Of a stretch of 64,000 nucleotides of DNA, positions 1 through 10,269 are shown one piece after another. The position numbers and the translations under genes are program-made. A model generated the notes under the pieces. It was not told the DNA's origin, searched no databases, and worked only from the letters and a program-made list of their open reading frames with translations. The DNA is from Euborellia annulipes (Eukaryota > Arthropoda > Insecta > Dermaptera > Anisolabididae). How positions within the stretch are numbered: the stretch's first letter is position 1; the number at the start of each line of letters is the position of its first letter. Where the stretch lies: positions 1-64,000 of the forward strand of contig JAKCPI010002801.1 of the NCBI GenBank assembly GCA_023213315.1, written 5' to 3'.

Positions 1-107
1 TCAAAACATGTATATCCATCAAAATCTCGACATAGAATTTTTAACATGATCGCCAATACTTCCTCTCTATATATTTCATATAAAGTAAGAGAAAGTAAAA
101 ATCTGGT
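1..107 (+). repeat. Rep-A right end, cut by window edge
   Basis: This is the 3' part of the dominant Rep-A repeat. It carries the conserved 'catcaaaatctcgacat' block and the terminal AT-rich hairpin with arms ctttctct / agagaaag, closing with GAGAAAGTA. The next Rep-A left end starts immediately, so two copies are joined head to tail. Confidence 0.85.
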
Positions 108-245
108 TTGACACAGCAAATAACTTTCTCTTATTTTGAAAGTTGTGTTCCTGTGCTTGCCCCACCAGAATTTTTATGTCGGCATCTATTTAATTTCCGA
201 TAGATTAGAATTCAAGATGTAAAATTTATAAACATTTTTTGATAA
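103..245 (+). repeat. Rep-A left end (truncated)
   Basis: Degenerate left-terminal hairpin (AAATCTGGTTTGAC ... CCCACCAGAATTT) followed by the usual 'aagatgtaaaatttataa' block. It breaks off near 245 in unrelated sequence. Confidence 0.75.
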
Positions 246-264
246 AAGTATTCGCCTCTTATTT

Positions 265-330
265 TAGGAGGTCGTGGTTTCGCTTCCTGTCCCAAACAGC
301 AAAAATTTATTTCTATAAAATAAATTATTC
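265..330 (+). repeat. SINE-C-like fragment
   Basis: The stretch 'ggtttcgcttcctgtccc' followed by 'aaaaatttatttc' and an AAATAAAT motif resembles the B-box and downstream part of SINE-C (full copy at 16657). It is short and diverged. Confidence 0.3.
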
Positions 331-721
331 GCCTATCCTGGTGTTTAAAAGATAAAAACTTAATTTCTATTAAATTAATAAGTCCAGCCTGTAAAAGGTG
401 AGATGACCGAATCAGTTTTAGTTTAAATGAAAATTTGACTAATTTATGAAGTTTATACTATTACTTGAAAGCTATACTATTAAATTTATCTCTCAGCCTA
501 TAAATCCCCCCTCGGCCCGCCCAAGAGGACTGTTATTTCCGTCATTTTAAGTTGTTAACTGAGAGCTGTAACGAGTTATTCTACTGAGGGTGAACATATT
601 ATTAAAAAAAGCACATCGTTCATGAAACCACAATATGTCACTATAACGCATAAAACGATTTTTCTAGCCAGAGATCTAAAGAGCAAATGGATTCCATTTT
701 ATGGCTAATGAGAAAATAAAA

Positions 722-935
722 TTATATCAATAGATATACACATTTTGAGGTCCCCTGAATCCAAAAAAGTGATATTTGCGACATGGTCTGTCTGTCAAAC
801 TGTGAACAAAATATCTCAAGAACGAAAAGATCTATGAAGTTGAAATTTTATATTTAAGTTAGACACCCCTCTGGGACGTAACACATAACTTTTGAATAAA
901 ATCGGCCAACGAGTACTAGTACTTTACTGAGAGAT
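722..935 (-). repeat. Rep-A 3'-half fragment
   Basis: Minus-strand copy running from 'tgatggatat'-like sequence through the GTCTGTCTGTC tract and 'gagtactagtactttactga'. Neither terminal hairpin is present. Confidence 0.75.
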
Positions 936-943
936 TTAACTTA

Positions 944-1060
944 TTCGGTTTCGTGTTTGAACCATTGAATTATGAAAATTCATAATGCCTTTTTACCAGC
1001 TCTGAAGATGGTTCAAACACGGAACCGAAACGTCAATCGAACGGATTAAATAAATAAAGA
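944..1060 (+). ncRNA. Hammerhead-like motif with inverted half
   Basis: CTGAAGA (1002-1008), one T, stem GGTTC/GAACC, then GAAACGTC (1027-1034). These are the hammerhead core boxes (CUGANGA ... GAAA ... GUC). Stem III is only the palindrome ACGT, as in the minimal hammerheads known from animal Penelope-like elements, which are thought to act as dimers. An inverted partial copy lies at 944-967. No stem I is evident. Activity is not shown. Confidence 0.55.
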
Positions 1061-1150
1061 AAAAACTTTAGCTGCATCTCTCATTTTCTAACATCTTATT
1101 AATATAACATCACAGCTATAAATTCCCTTTTGTAGATATATAATGACAAC

Positions 1151-1194
1151 TAACAGCTCCGAAGATGGCTTTAAGGCCGAAACGTTAGCTGTTA
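1151..1194 (+). ncRNA. Minimal type I hammerhead motif
   Basis: Best-formed small copy. Stem I strands TAACAGCT (1151-1158) and AGCTGTTA (1187-1194) are perfect 8-bp complements. Between them lie CCGAAGA (core with one U-to-C change), a short GGCT/AGCC-type stem II and GAAACGTT. The C for U4 change probably weakens catalysis. The palindromic ACGT in place of stem III fits a dimeric hammerhead. Confidence 0.6.
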
Positions 1195-1199
1195 AAAAT

Positions 1200-2083
1200 A
1201 TAAATATATTAAACAAAAAAATCCTGGCTTCATTTTCTTTCTATTTTTTGTTCCTGATTAATACAGCCACAAACTCATCTACGTATATATTAGATTAAGT
1301 TTTCTTTAAAAAAAAAAAAACACAGTTTTTTCGACAGCCAATAATCAAAAGAAGATTAAATAAATTAAAAATATTAATTAGACTCGAGCCCTTTTTTTTA
1401 TTTTTAAATTAGCAACGCTAAATTTGTTAATCAAACCTTTTCTCGAACCTAATTTCGATCAGTCTGATTAGTTCAGTGGCAACCAACCGAGAAGAAAACC
1501 GGAGGGAGAGAGAGAAGACGACTTTTTTCTCTCTCTCTAGCGTTAAATGAAAAGAAGAAATTTATTCCGCGTGTCTGAATATGAATGTAATATTTAATTT
1601 ATTTTCTAATTACTGGGTCTGAATCGAATGATTACTCTTAGAATTCATCCTCGAAATGAATGAAAAGGCGCGGTATTTTTTTTTTTTTGTTGTTGGTAGT
1701 TAATCCCTAGTTGCTTCTGAAATGTTTCAATCAACTTTTTTCAAACTCCTCTTTTTTTTTTTGAACTGGATAAATCGATCAAAGTAAAGTTTCTGACAGT
1801 TGACTAAAATCCCCCCCCCCCCCCCCACCCCCCCTCGCAACAGAAAGTGAAATAAAATCTACTCACAAACAAAAACAAAATGAAAAGCAACATCTGCTGA
1901 TTATTATTATTTCTTACTGATTAATTAATAATTAACGGTGGACAATCATCGGTTCAACTATGTGGTACGTGAATAATTTTTATCAGGCCTCTGATAACTT
2001 TAGAATGTTTTCAAAAAAGAAATCATGTTCTGCACATCTCAGTTATATTAAATCATAACACTGCTCAACAAAAAATAAAAGAA
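1200..2083. other. Non-coding, low complexity
   Basis: AT-rich with an A run at 1309-1321, a purine/pyrimidine-rich stretch at 1500-1545 and a C run near 1811-1833. A TCAGT-bearing stretch near 1460 is the only promoter-like hint. No gene or recognised repeat was seen. Confidence 0.5.
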
Positions 2084-2087
2084 ATCT

Positions 2088-2218
2088 GGTGAGCACACAA
2101 CTTTCTCTTACCCTTCGACCAAGAGAAAATTGTGCACCGTGCTGTTTCACACCAGTCGACATGTATTTAGTTTCCTATAGCACCTTATTTTCAAACTTGA
2201 CCAATTGCATTTTATAAG
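2088..2218 (+). repeat. Rep-A (subfamily A') left end
   Basis: Decayed left hairpin (AAATCTGGTG ... CACACCAG) followed by 'tcaaacttgacca', which marks the A' subfamily also seen at 6500. It abuts the full Rep-A copy starting at 2219, another head-to-tail junction. Confidence 0.7.
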
Positions 2219-2912
2219 TAAAAATCTGATGTGACTGGCGCACAGCACACAACTTTCTCTTACCTTCGGTAATCGAAAGTTGTGTTCTGTGCTTGTCACA
2301 CCAGATTTTTTGTGTCGACATGTATTTAGTTTCCGACAGTACGGTACATTCGATTTTCAAGATGTAAAATTTATAAGTATGGCAAAAGATTTATATTTTG
2401 TTACCATGGAACCATTTCTCTCTTCCTATGAAGTACAAGAGTAAAGTGGTCTTCAGAAGATCTCAATGACAAAATGAGAATATACATTTTAAAGAGCATC
2501 TAAAAAATAGTTGATTTTTGAATTTTAAAAAAAAGCCTTGGAGGGAATTTTGAGAAAATCGAAAAAAAAAACTGAAAAAGTACATCAGTAAAGTACTAGT
2601 ACTTTTTGGCCGATTTTGTTCAAAAGCTTCATTTTGACGATTCTTCAAGAGGTACCTAAGTTAAATATAAAATTTCAACCTCCTAGCTCAATTCCTTCTT
2701 GCTAGAAATTCTGTCCACAGACACACAGACACACACACACACACACACACAGACAGACACACAGACCAATGTTGCGGGACCCACTTTTTTTTGACTCAGG
2801 GGACCTCAAAACATGTATATCCATCAAAATCTCGACATCGATTTTTTGACATGAATCGCAATACTTTCTCTCTCTATATATTTCATATATAGAGGTAAGA
2901 GAAAGTAAAAAA
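2219..2912 (+). repeat. Rep-A, full-length copy
   Basis: Reference copy, ~690 bp. The left terminus is a ~90-nt hairpin (AAAATCTGGTGTGAC ... GTCACACCAGATTTT) with inner arms CAGCACACAACTTT / AAAGTTGTGTTCTGTG. The middle has no ORF conserved between copies; it includes CAGTAAAGTACTAGTACT and a (CA)n/(CAGA)n tract at 2715-2765. The right terminus is a second hairpin (ACTTTCTCT, TATATA core, AGAGAAAGTA). Both hairpins share CTTTCTCTTACC. Flanking terminal inverted repeats in the usual MITE sense, RT ORFs and a clear target duplication were not seen, so the class is unknown. Confidence 0.85.
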
Positions 2913-2961
2913 CAATAGAAATTCGAAAATTCCACTGTCCAGATACAGTAATAGTAATAGT

Positions 2962-3345
2962 AAGTTTCTTTGAGAAAGAAAACGCTATATTTTCTGCAAT
3001 CTTTTAGTAGTTTACAAGGCAATATTTCCAAATATTTCGGAGACCTATCAGCACTCCTTCTTCAGTGGATTTCACCTCATTCACCACATACGGCCCTTAC
3101 AATTAAAACGCTTGGGAGCGACCATGCTATATGACCAGCAATTATTAATAATTTTGATTAATTAATGATAAATTGCTGGTCATAAAACATGGTCGCTCCC
3201 AAGCGTTTTAATTGTAAGGGCCCTATGTGGTGAATGAGGTGAAATCCACTGAAGAAGGAGTGCTGATAGGTCTTCGAAATATTGCCTTGTAAACTACTAA
3301 AAGATTGCTGAAAATATAGCGTTTTCTTTCTCAAAGAAACCAACT
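2962..3345. repeat. Hammerhead-bearing foldback element
   Basis: Long inverted repeat with arms of roughly 175 bp (2963-3150 and 3165-3343) around a short AT spacer. Each arm holds a hammerhead-like core: CTGAAGA, a GGAG/CTCC stem on the minus strand, then GAAATATT, where ATAT replaces ACGT as the palindromic stem III. The 14-mer aatagtaagtttct occurs at 2956-2969 and 3367-3380, a possible target duplication partly overlapping the left arm. Confidence 0.65.
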
Positions 3346-3380
3346 TCAGCAACACCACTTAAAGAGAATAGTAAGTTTCT

Positions 3381-4640
3381 AATTAAAATAGCATACATTA
3401 TTTTCAGTTCAAAATTGTCTGTCCTGAAGAAGACATGAGGACAACTAAATATCCAATTTCTCAATGGCCTAATTCAAAATTTCAGAACAGGTGTCAGAAA
3501 AATCTGACAAAACATGAATTAAATTAAGAAACGGAAAAAGTTGTTTGTGCTCATTTTTAAGATGATACAATAAGAGATGAAGACACAATACACCACGTGT
3601 ATTATCAAGAAAGGAACTAAGTGAAGTATTAAATTAATATAAAATTAAATTTTCTAAAATAGGAAAAAGACGATGAAGAGGTCAAAAGGACATCGAAAGC
3701 AGCAAAAAAAAAAAAGAGAAAATTTAATTTTTAATGAAAAGAATAATAAGAAATTATCTTTTTTTAATGGAAAGATGCTTTTTTTATAATCGCTTTCATA
3801 TATAAAATTTTTTTTTTTTTTATGAAAAAAGCATATTGATTTTTTTATTTTTTAATAAAAAAAAAGATGTGATCTGTAAACAAAGTTTAAATCCAGTTTT
3901 AATGGCATAAATTAATTTAATCCATAAATTTAAACCTTCCTATGCAAACTGAATGTAAATGTATTTATAATTTATAACAAGGTTTATAATTTATCTCAGT
4001 AAAAGAAAAAAAAGGCGTTAAGTAATCCCTTCTAGCTAGCCAAAGAATTTGTTAAAAATTTAGAGGTGAAAAATGAATATACGATATTTGAGAGATTACT
4101 AGCTGCGAAAACTAAAATAGCCGTGGAATGGGGGACAAGAAATTAAATCAATTTTAAAGTCTATTTTGAAAATATTAATATTAAAGTTGTTTGGACAGTA
4201 CCCCGTAAGTCATAATAGAATCTAATTTTTTTTTTTTTTTAACAAAATCATAAATTTATTATTATAATTTAGTCGTGACCTAATATAATTTACAATTGAA
4301 TTGAGTTAATAATTTAATTACCAAAAGAAATAAATAAATGACTTTCGACTTAATAGATCTGGCAACATCGCATGTAAGAGCTGTTTCTGTTAATCTTGCT
4401 GTATAGTGTTCAGTTGTTTTTTATTTATAATATTACAATAAGTAATGCAAATCAGTTTAGACACAATAGGCGATTTGCGAGAAAAAATATCGTCAATTGT
4501 AAAAAAATATATAAATGAAAGCGTGAAACGCGTTTTATTTTATGCGGCGTTGTCACACTGGTCTGAGTGCCGTGGCTTACTTATTTTTAAATATGGCCGA
4601 CTGTCATTTTCGGGAATTTTTTGGTTTTCATGTTAAAATA
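3381..4640. other. Unassigned AT-rich stretch
   Basis: A CTGAAGA relic occurs at 3424. A/T runs fill 3700-3870. A 63-codon plus-strand ORF at 4445-4636 is preceded by a less AT-rich leader, but it matches nothing I recognise and I do not call it a gene. Confidence 0.4.
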
Positions 4641-4657
4641 TCTTTAAAAGCCCTAGG

Positions 4658-4932
4658 GGAGCGTACAAGTAATACGTAACGCAATTTTTGAAGAATTTTG
4701 ACCCCCTCCCCCATGTAACGCGCCGTAACATTTTCTGGCCCCCTTCCCCTAGACGTTACGTAACGCTCAAGTGGCCATTTTTATCTAAAAGTCACAATTA
4801 TGTTGCGCAAAGTATCGGAACAAAATACCGTTACGTAATGCGTTGTTCAACCCCCCTCCCCCTTGTAACGCATGGTAACGTTTTACGAGACCCCCTCCCC
4901 CCAAATTGCGTTACGTATTACTTGTACGCTCC
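4658..4932. mobile_element. 275-bp MITE with 30-bp perfect TIRs
   Basis: The termini begin GGAGCGTACAAGTAATACGT and match perfectly over 30 bp as an inverted repeat. They are flanked by CTAGG direct repeats (4653-4657, 4933-4937). The interior is C-rich with repeated GTAACG/CGTTAC motifs, so the whole element folds on itself. No transposase. The superfamily is not certain. Confidence 0.85.
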
Positions 4933-5024
4933 CTAGGCAAAAACTTTTGATTTTGTTGTGAAGTAATGAATAAATAAAATCCGGAGTTGATGATCAGGCA
5001 ATTTATTTGGATTAATTCCGTCCT

Positions 5025-5242
5025 TTTGTACAAAATCGACCAAAGAGTACTAGTACTTTAAAGATGTACTTTTTCAGTTTTTTTTTTTTTCGATTTTCTC
5101 TAAATTCGCTCCAACGATTTTTTAAAAAATTCAAAAATCAATTATTTTTTAGATTCTCTTTAATATGTATATTCTCATTTTGTCATTGAAATCTTCTGAA
5201 GACCACTTTACTCTTGTACTCCATAGAAAAGATAGGAGAATA
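5025..5242 (-). repeat. Rep-A middle fragment
   Basis: Minus-strand segment from 'acaaaatcgaccaaagagta' to the 'tactccatagaaaagatagg' block. Both ends are missing. Confidence 0.8.
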
Positions 5243-5456
5243 CCGTATATGCAAAATTAATAAGTCTTATTAATAAATATCTGAAATACTATCTGTATTA
5301 GCCAAAAGTATCGTATCCATTGGCTAGAGCCATTCCTAGAGAGCTTAGAGACGTGATTAGAGAGATGATATTAATTTATTTTTTTAAATGATTTTTGATA
5401 AGATAGATTAATTAATTAAGGCAAATTTTGTCTGTATGAGCTATATAGGCTACATG

Positions 5457-5649
5457 CATGGGCGTAACTACTGGGGTGCCTGCCCCCCCCCCCCCCAGAA
5501 GGCTCGTGGCCCCTGCTGCCCCAAGAAAAATTGAGAAAATATGGGGCTTTCCAGGCCCCCAGAGGATAGCTGGTCACATGCCCCCCCCCCCCCAGCGAGG
5601 ATGGCTGGTCCCATGGCAACCCCAGCCAAATTCTCTAGTTACGCCCATG
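5457..5649. mobile_element. hAT-type MITE
   Basis: TIRs CATGGGCGTAACTA / TAGTTACGCCCATG bound a GC-rich 193-bp element with C runs. Flanking 8-mers gctacatg (5449-5456) and tctacatg (5650-5657) agree at 7 of 8 positions, as expected for an aged hAT target duplication. Non-coding. Confidence 0.8.
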
Positions 5650-5782
5650 TCTACATGCAACTGTTTGTTGGTTGCATTGCTTAAATGCACTTGTTATCTC
5701 TAAGATTTAGAGTTGTTTCCTCTAAGCATTAGAGTTGACTGCTAGTTGGATACTTTTGACTGATACAGATAGTATTTGCTAT

Positions 5783-5890
5783 GGGTCAAGGGTTGGTATC
5801 CCGTCCCAGGCGAGAAATAAATAGAGTTGGGGTCTAAATACCCTCAGATGCCGTAAAAGTCTTTAAACAAATTAAAAAAAATAAAAAAAA
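5783..5890 (+). repeat. SINE-C 3' fragment
   Basis: Contains 'tcccgtcccaggcgagaaa', 'ataaatagagttggggtcta' and 'agatgccgtaaaagtctt', the B-box-to-tail portion of SINE-C, ending in an A-rich tail. The 5' half is missing. Confidence 0.65.
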
Positions 5891-5929
5891 GGTGGGTGAT
5901 CTAGATAGTTAGAGATTATTATATAATTG

Positions 5930-6165
5930 AAGAAAATTAGAATCGAGTTATAAATAACGCCAATAAAACTCATTTTAATAAACGATGGATGATTAATCAA
6001 TTAGAAATTTGAGAAGGCAATTCTAATTACTTTTCAAAGAAAATCATCATCTAATTGGATTTCTAATGATTGAATGAATAGAAAACATATGAGTCCGTTC
6101 TAATGACTGGCTCTCTTTGAATGGCCAAAAAACATGCAAATGTCTCCCCCGCACTGTTCTATTTT
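5930..6165. promoter_or_regulatory. Homeodomain/POU site cluster (candidate enhancer)
   Basis: In ~230 bp there are repeated homeodomain-type cores (GATTAATCAATTAG, TCTAATTAC, TCTAATTGGATT, CTAATGATTG, CTAATGACTGG) and a perfect octamer ATGCAAAT (near 6136). The stretch is free of the window's repeat families. Site density in AT-rich DNA can arise by chance, so function is inferred. Confidence 0.3.
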
Positions 6166-6385
6166 GGATATATAAATATAGTTAGTTTGCCATTAAAACT
6201 TTTAGCCTCTCCCTCCCTCTCTATACTTATATAAAGGGAATATTTTTTAATAATGGAAAAAACCTTTGCCACTATGTGATTATTATTTTCATAGAAGTTT
6301 TTTTTTTTTTTTTTTTGCAATAAACAACGATATTTATTTTAAACTAATAGCTAATTATTGCGAATATAAGCCGTAATGGAAAAAA

Positions 6386-7005
6386 AATCTGGTGTGACTG
6401 GTTGCACAGCACAAAAAATATCTTCAATAAGGTTGTGTACAGTGCTTGTCACACCAGATTTTTTGTGTCGAGATATATTTACTTAGAATAGATTTAGTTG
6501 CCTTTAACAGCTTAGTTTCAAACTTGACCACGCGATTCATAGATAGCGCTGAGCTACGAATGCTTCTATATCAGTAAAGTCTACTTCAAACAATTTTGAC
6601 GAAAAATTTCACTGATATACTTTTTAAAGAGCATCAAAAAAATAATTGATTTTTAAATTTTAATCGAAATCGTTGGAGCCAATTTTGAGAAAATCGAAAA
6701 AAACTGAAAAAGTGCATAAGTAAAGTACTAGTACTCTTTGGTCGATTTTGTTCAAAAGCTTCGAGTCACGTCACATCGGGGTGCCTAACTTAAATATAAA
6801 ATTTCAACTTCCTTTCTCTTTTTGTTCTTGAGATATTTTGTTCACAGACAAACAGACACACTGACAGACCATGTCGCGAAAATCACTTTTTTGGATTCAG
6901 GGGACCTCAAAACGTGTAAATCCATCAAAATCTCGACCTCGAATTCTGACATGAATAAGATACTTTCTCTCTATATATTAAAATATATAGGCAAGAGAAA
7001 GTAAA
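6386..7005 (+). repeat. Rep-A' near full-length copy
   Basis: Left hairpin with an internal deletion, then the A' block 'tcaaacttgacca ... ctgagctacgaatgcttc ... atatcagtaaagt', then the shared middle and right hairpin. The subfamily replaces about 150 bp of the standard copy. Confidence 0.8.
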
Positions 7006-7009
7006 AATT

Positions 7010-8010
7010 CTAAAAAAAAAAAAAAAGGCTTGCTCAGCAGGGTGTGTTCTGTACAGAAAGCATAAAAACTCAATTTTGATCCCGGGGAAGATTTTGTTGC
7101 CTTTTCATGTGGACGGTCACATATAGGGATAAAGGAAGTTAAAAACTTTTCCATTAAAAAATTAATGAAAAATATGAGGTTTTTTTTTACAGAGAGAAAA
7201 GAGAAAGAAAAGATATAAATATTATTTCCAAGAAATTATCTAATTGATTGAGAATCACATAAAATCACAACATAAATCACTAAATAAATAAAAACTATTA
7301 ATTTAAATAAGATATAAAGTTAATTAGGCGGGACGAACATGAGAACTGTTTAAGAAACGATTGCAGCCTGCTCACTTTCCCCTTCCTCCCCTCGCACCTT
7401 CCCCTCCCTCCAACCTGCCTTTCATTGTCGAGGACTAAAATAGAATGCGCCAATAAAAATAATTTCCTTTCTTAATTTTCAAGTTTTTTTTATCATTAAA
7501 TAATTGAATTAAATAAAATGAAAAATATTATTGTTTATAAGAACGATGAATCAAAATAAATTTGTTCCGATATTTGTGCGTTTAATCCAAACACTTGTTA
7601 GTCTACAGTTAATTTATATAAAAATTTTGTTAGCCAATGTATAAAAAAATTTATTACTCTAAAAAAAAAAAAAATGATATTAATATAAATGTATTTAAGT
7701 AAACAGATCGCCTGCCGAAAGAAGTCAATAAAAAATCATCTACGATCTTTTTATAAAATCTTCCATTATCTAAAAAGATTTCCTTTAAAAAAAATAATAA
7801 TAATAATAATAAAAAAATTCCCAGTAAAGACACTCACACATGGATCAAATTTCCTTCTTAACAAACACCCATAAAATAATTTCTAATAGAACACTTGAAA
7901 AAATTATTTGATAATTTTCAGTCAAATTTTTTTTTTAATAATAATTAGCACCGGCCATGTTCTTGGCTTGGCTTCAAGGGAGTTGAATAATTAATTAAAT
8001 AAATTTCAAT
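7010..8010. other. Unassigned AT-rich stretch
   Basis: Contains a pyrimidine-rich tract at 7375-7425 and an (AAT)n run near 7795-7812. No gene or repeat family recognised. Confidence 0.4.
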
Positions 8011-8014
8011 ATAC

Positions 8015-8180
8015 CTGAGTCAAAGGTGATGGCAGGCGCCTCACGATATAGAATTTAATACTTGAAGACACAACACAATTAAAATTAAACTCACTGAACA
8101 CTTTTTATAATTTTTTAAAGCACTAAATAAAATCACTTAAACTAAACGAACCGAACGCGTTGAGAATTGGAAGCGAGACT
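8015..8180 (-). other. Candidate untranslated first exon (alpha)
   Basis: Read on the minus strand, an initiator-like TCAGTC (8182-8177) is followed by a GC-richer start region with CGCGTTCGGTTCG, then a 166-nt leader without any ATG. It ends at a consensus 5' splice site, CTCAG|GTATATT, with the intron starting at 8014. AAGTG-rich leaders of this type are common in arthropod 5' UTRs. It could be the start of a minus-strand gene lying to the left. No transcript evidence is available, and a chance splice-like site remains possible. Confidence 0.35.
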
Positions 8181-8497
8181 GATTGTTTGGACTTGTCTCC
8201 GCTAGAGTGCTCTGAGTCTCTTTGTTTTTATTCTTTGAGGCAATATTAAATTGGAAAAAAAAAATGATAGATTGAATTTTTTTTTTTTTTTTTAATATAT
8301 TGGCCCCGGATAGATTGAAATAATTTAATGAAAAAATTAATAATATGAAGAAAAAAAATTATTTTATTAAATTATTTACAAATATTAATATTGGGATGCA
8401 TTTGAATATATTATTATAAAAAAAAAAATCAAGTTCAAAGAATACAAATACTTTTTTATTTTTAACACATGTAATTTATGTAAAAATTTTATATGAA

Positions 8498-9537
8498 ATA
8501 AAATACCTTCGGTAATCGAAAGTTGTGTTTCGTGCTTGTCACACCAGATTTTCTGTGTTGGCATATGTTTAATTTCTGCCGATATATTAGAATTCAAGAT
8601 GTAAAATTTATAAGCATAGAAAAATATTTATATTTTGTTACCATGGCAACCATTTCTCCTATATTTCCTATGAAATACAAGAGTAAAGGGGTCTTCAAAC
8701 ATTTTTAAGAGCAAAATGGGAATAAACATTTGAAAGAGCATGTAAAAAATAATTGATTTATGAATTAAAAAAAAAAATCGTTGAAGCGAATTTTGAGAAA
8801 ACTGAAAAAGTACATCAGTAAAGTACTAGTACTTTTTGGCCGATTTCGTTTAAAAGCTTATTTTCACGCTCCAGGGGGTGTGTAACTTAAATATAAAATT
8901 TCAGTCTCATAGCTCAATTCCTTCATGCTTAAAATTGAAAACATAAACACACACAGAGACAGACCTTGTTGTGAAAATCACTTTTTTGGATTCAGGGGAC
9001 CTCAAAACGTGTATCTCCATCAAAATCTCGACACCGAATTTTTGACATAAAGCCAATACTTTCTCTTTTCTTGAAACCGCCCAATCAATTTTGGAAAAAT
9101 ATGGAAGTTACTTGAAAACATTTGTCCTCAGTTGTTGTAGGATATTGAAAAAAAAGACAAAATTTTTTCTTTATTCAAGATCATTTAATGGGTGAGGCAA
9201 CCAGTTGCGCACATTTAGACTTTTTACAATGCCATTTCAGGTCTAAAATTAATAAATTACAGTTGCAGAGATACATTTGTTTTTCATTATTATAAATGCT
9301 AATATATGGAAGTCATTTTGGCTTTCCAAAGAATAATTGATGATTGATGACATAATTATTAAAACATAAGAAGGCCAAATTGACTTTCATGTATTAGCAT
9401 TTATAGTAATGAAAAACAAAGGTATCTCTGCAACTGTAATTTATGAATTTTAGGTCTGAAGATGGCATTGTAACTTCCATATTTTTCCAATACCTTTCTC
9501 TCCTATATAGAATATATATTAACATATATAGAGGTAA
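8498..9537 (+). repeat. Rep-A, split by a foldback insertion
   Basis: Left part 8498-9066, right hairpin remainder 9502-9537. The left hairpin is half lost. The gap is filled by the inverted-repeat element 9067-9486, and the target ccaatac(c)tttctct is duplicated on both sides. Confidence 0.8.
9067..9486. mobile_element. Foldback (Penelope-type relic) inside Rep-A
   Basis: Inverted repeat: 9222-9320 pairs with 9375-9475, and 9093-9115 pairs with the right tip. The right arm carries CTGAAGATGGC (9455), the start of the hammerhead core; the GAAAC half is gone. Flanking direct repeats 9053-9066 and 9487-9501 look like the target duplication. Confidence 0.65.
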
Positions 9538-9544
9538 GAGAAGG

Positions 9545-10260
9545 GGTCTCATCTATTTAATGTAAACAAATCCCCAAGCAGGCACTGGATTGGATCTCAC
9601 CACAATAGCCCCCATGCGCCCTCGGGGCTTGGTGTAGAGATTAGCGTCCTAACCTCGTATACCAAACGTCGCGGGTTCGGACCCCAGGCAGTCCGATGAT
9701 TTTATTTAAGCCATTTGGATACCAAATGGCTTAAATAAGAATGCCTGGGCCCCAAATAAATATAAAGGTTATCGTAAAAGTCTTAAATGGCCTAAGTTGC
9801 CGAAAAGACTGTGTAAATGTGAGAGTGAATGAGAAAAAAGTGAGTTTAAAAAAAAAGCCCCCATGCAATTCTACGAGGAGAGGGAGTTGCTGTGACCTCC
9901 CGTCCTGTGGAAGGGTCGTAAAAAAGATTCCCTCTCAGTGATGCATTCTTCGAAAGGAGTAGGCTACACGCCGGTGCTGAGGGAGTCCCTCCTCGAACTA
10001 GGACATCTTCCCTAGCATAGAAGAGATTTGATATACGGAATCGGGTGGAACCAGAAATAAGGATTAGTTCACTAGCTAGAAACGAAAACAGGAGAAGGAG
10101 TTAGAAATAGGAAATGATGTAACTTCACGGGGTGCCGGTAGATGGCTACGACCAGAGGCCGGTTGGGTTTGAGGTGTGTGTCTTCGTGCACTTAAGCTCC
10201 TCGGATAAATAAACGGGGATCCCGATAGGAATTTTAAATAATAATAATAATAATCTAATA
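9545..10260 (+). repeat. SINE-D copy interrupted by SINE-B
   Basis: Body of SINE-D without its tRNA-like head ('tttaatgtaaacaaatcc' onward). It resumes at 9867 and runs to the tail GGATAAATAAACGGGGATCC plus an (AAT)n run. Compare the undisturbed sequence at 31320-31400, which serves as the empty site. Confidence 0.8.
9618..9855 (+). mobile_element. SINE-B, full copy with target duplication
   Basis: tRNA-derived SINE. The Pol III A-box region lies in 'ggcttggtgtagagattag' and the B-box is GGTTCGGACCCC. A palindromic 'aagccatttgg ... ccaaatggctt', the phrase 'ggcctaagttgccgaaaaga' and an A tail follow. The 11-bp duplication agcccccatgc is exact at 9607-9617 and 9856-9866. It would be transcribed by RNA polymerase III and mobilised by a LINE in trans. 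Confidence 0.9.
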
Positions 10261-10269
10261 AAATAATAG

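Noticed and set aside
2219..2912. Rep-A as a Helitron
   Set aside because: It has terminal hairpins, but no TC start, no CTRR end, and the right end reads GAAAGTA.
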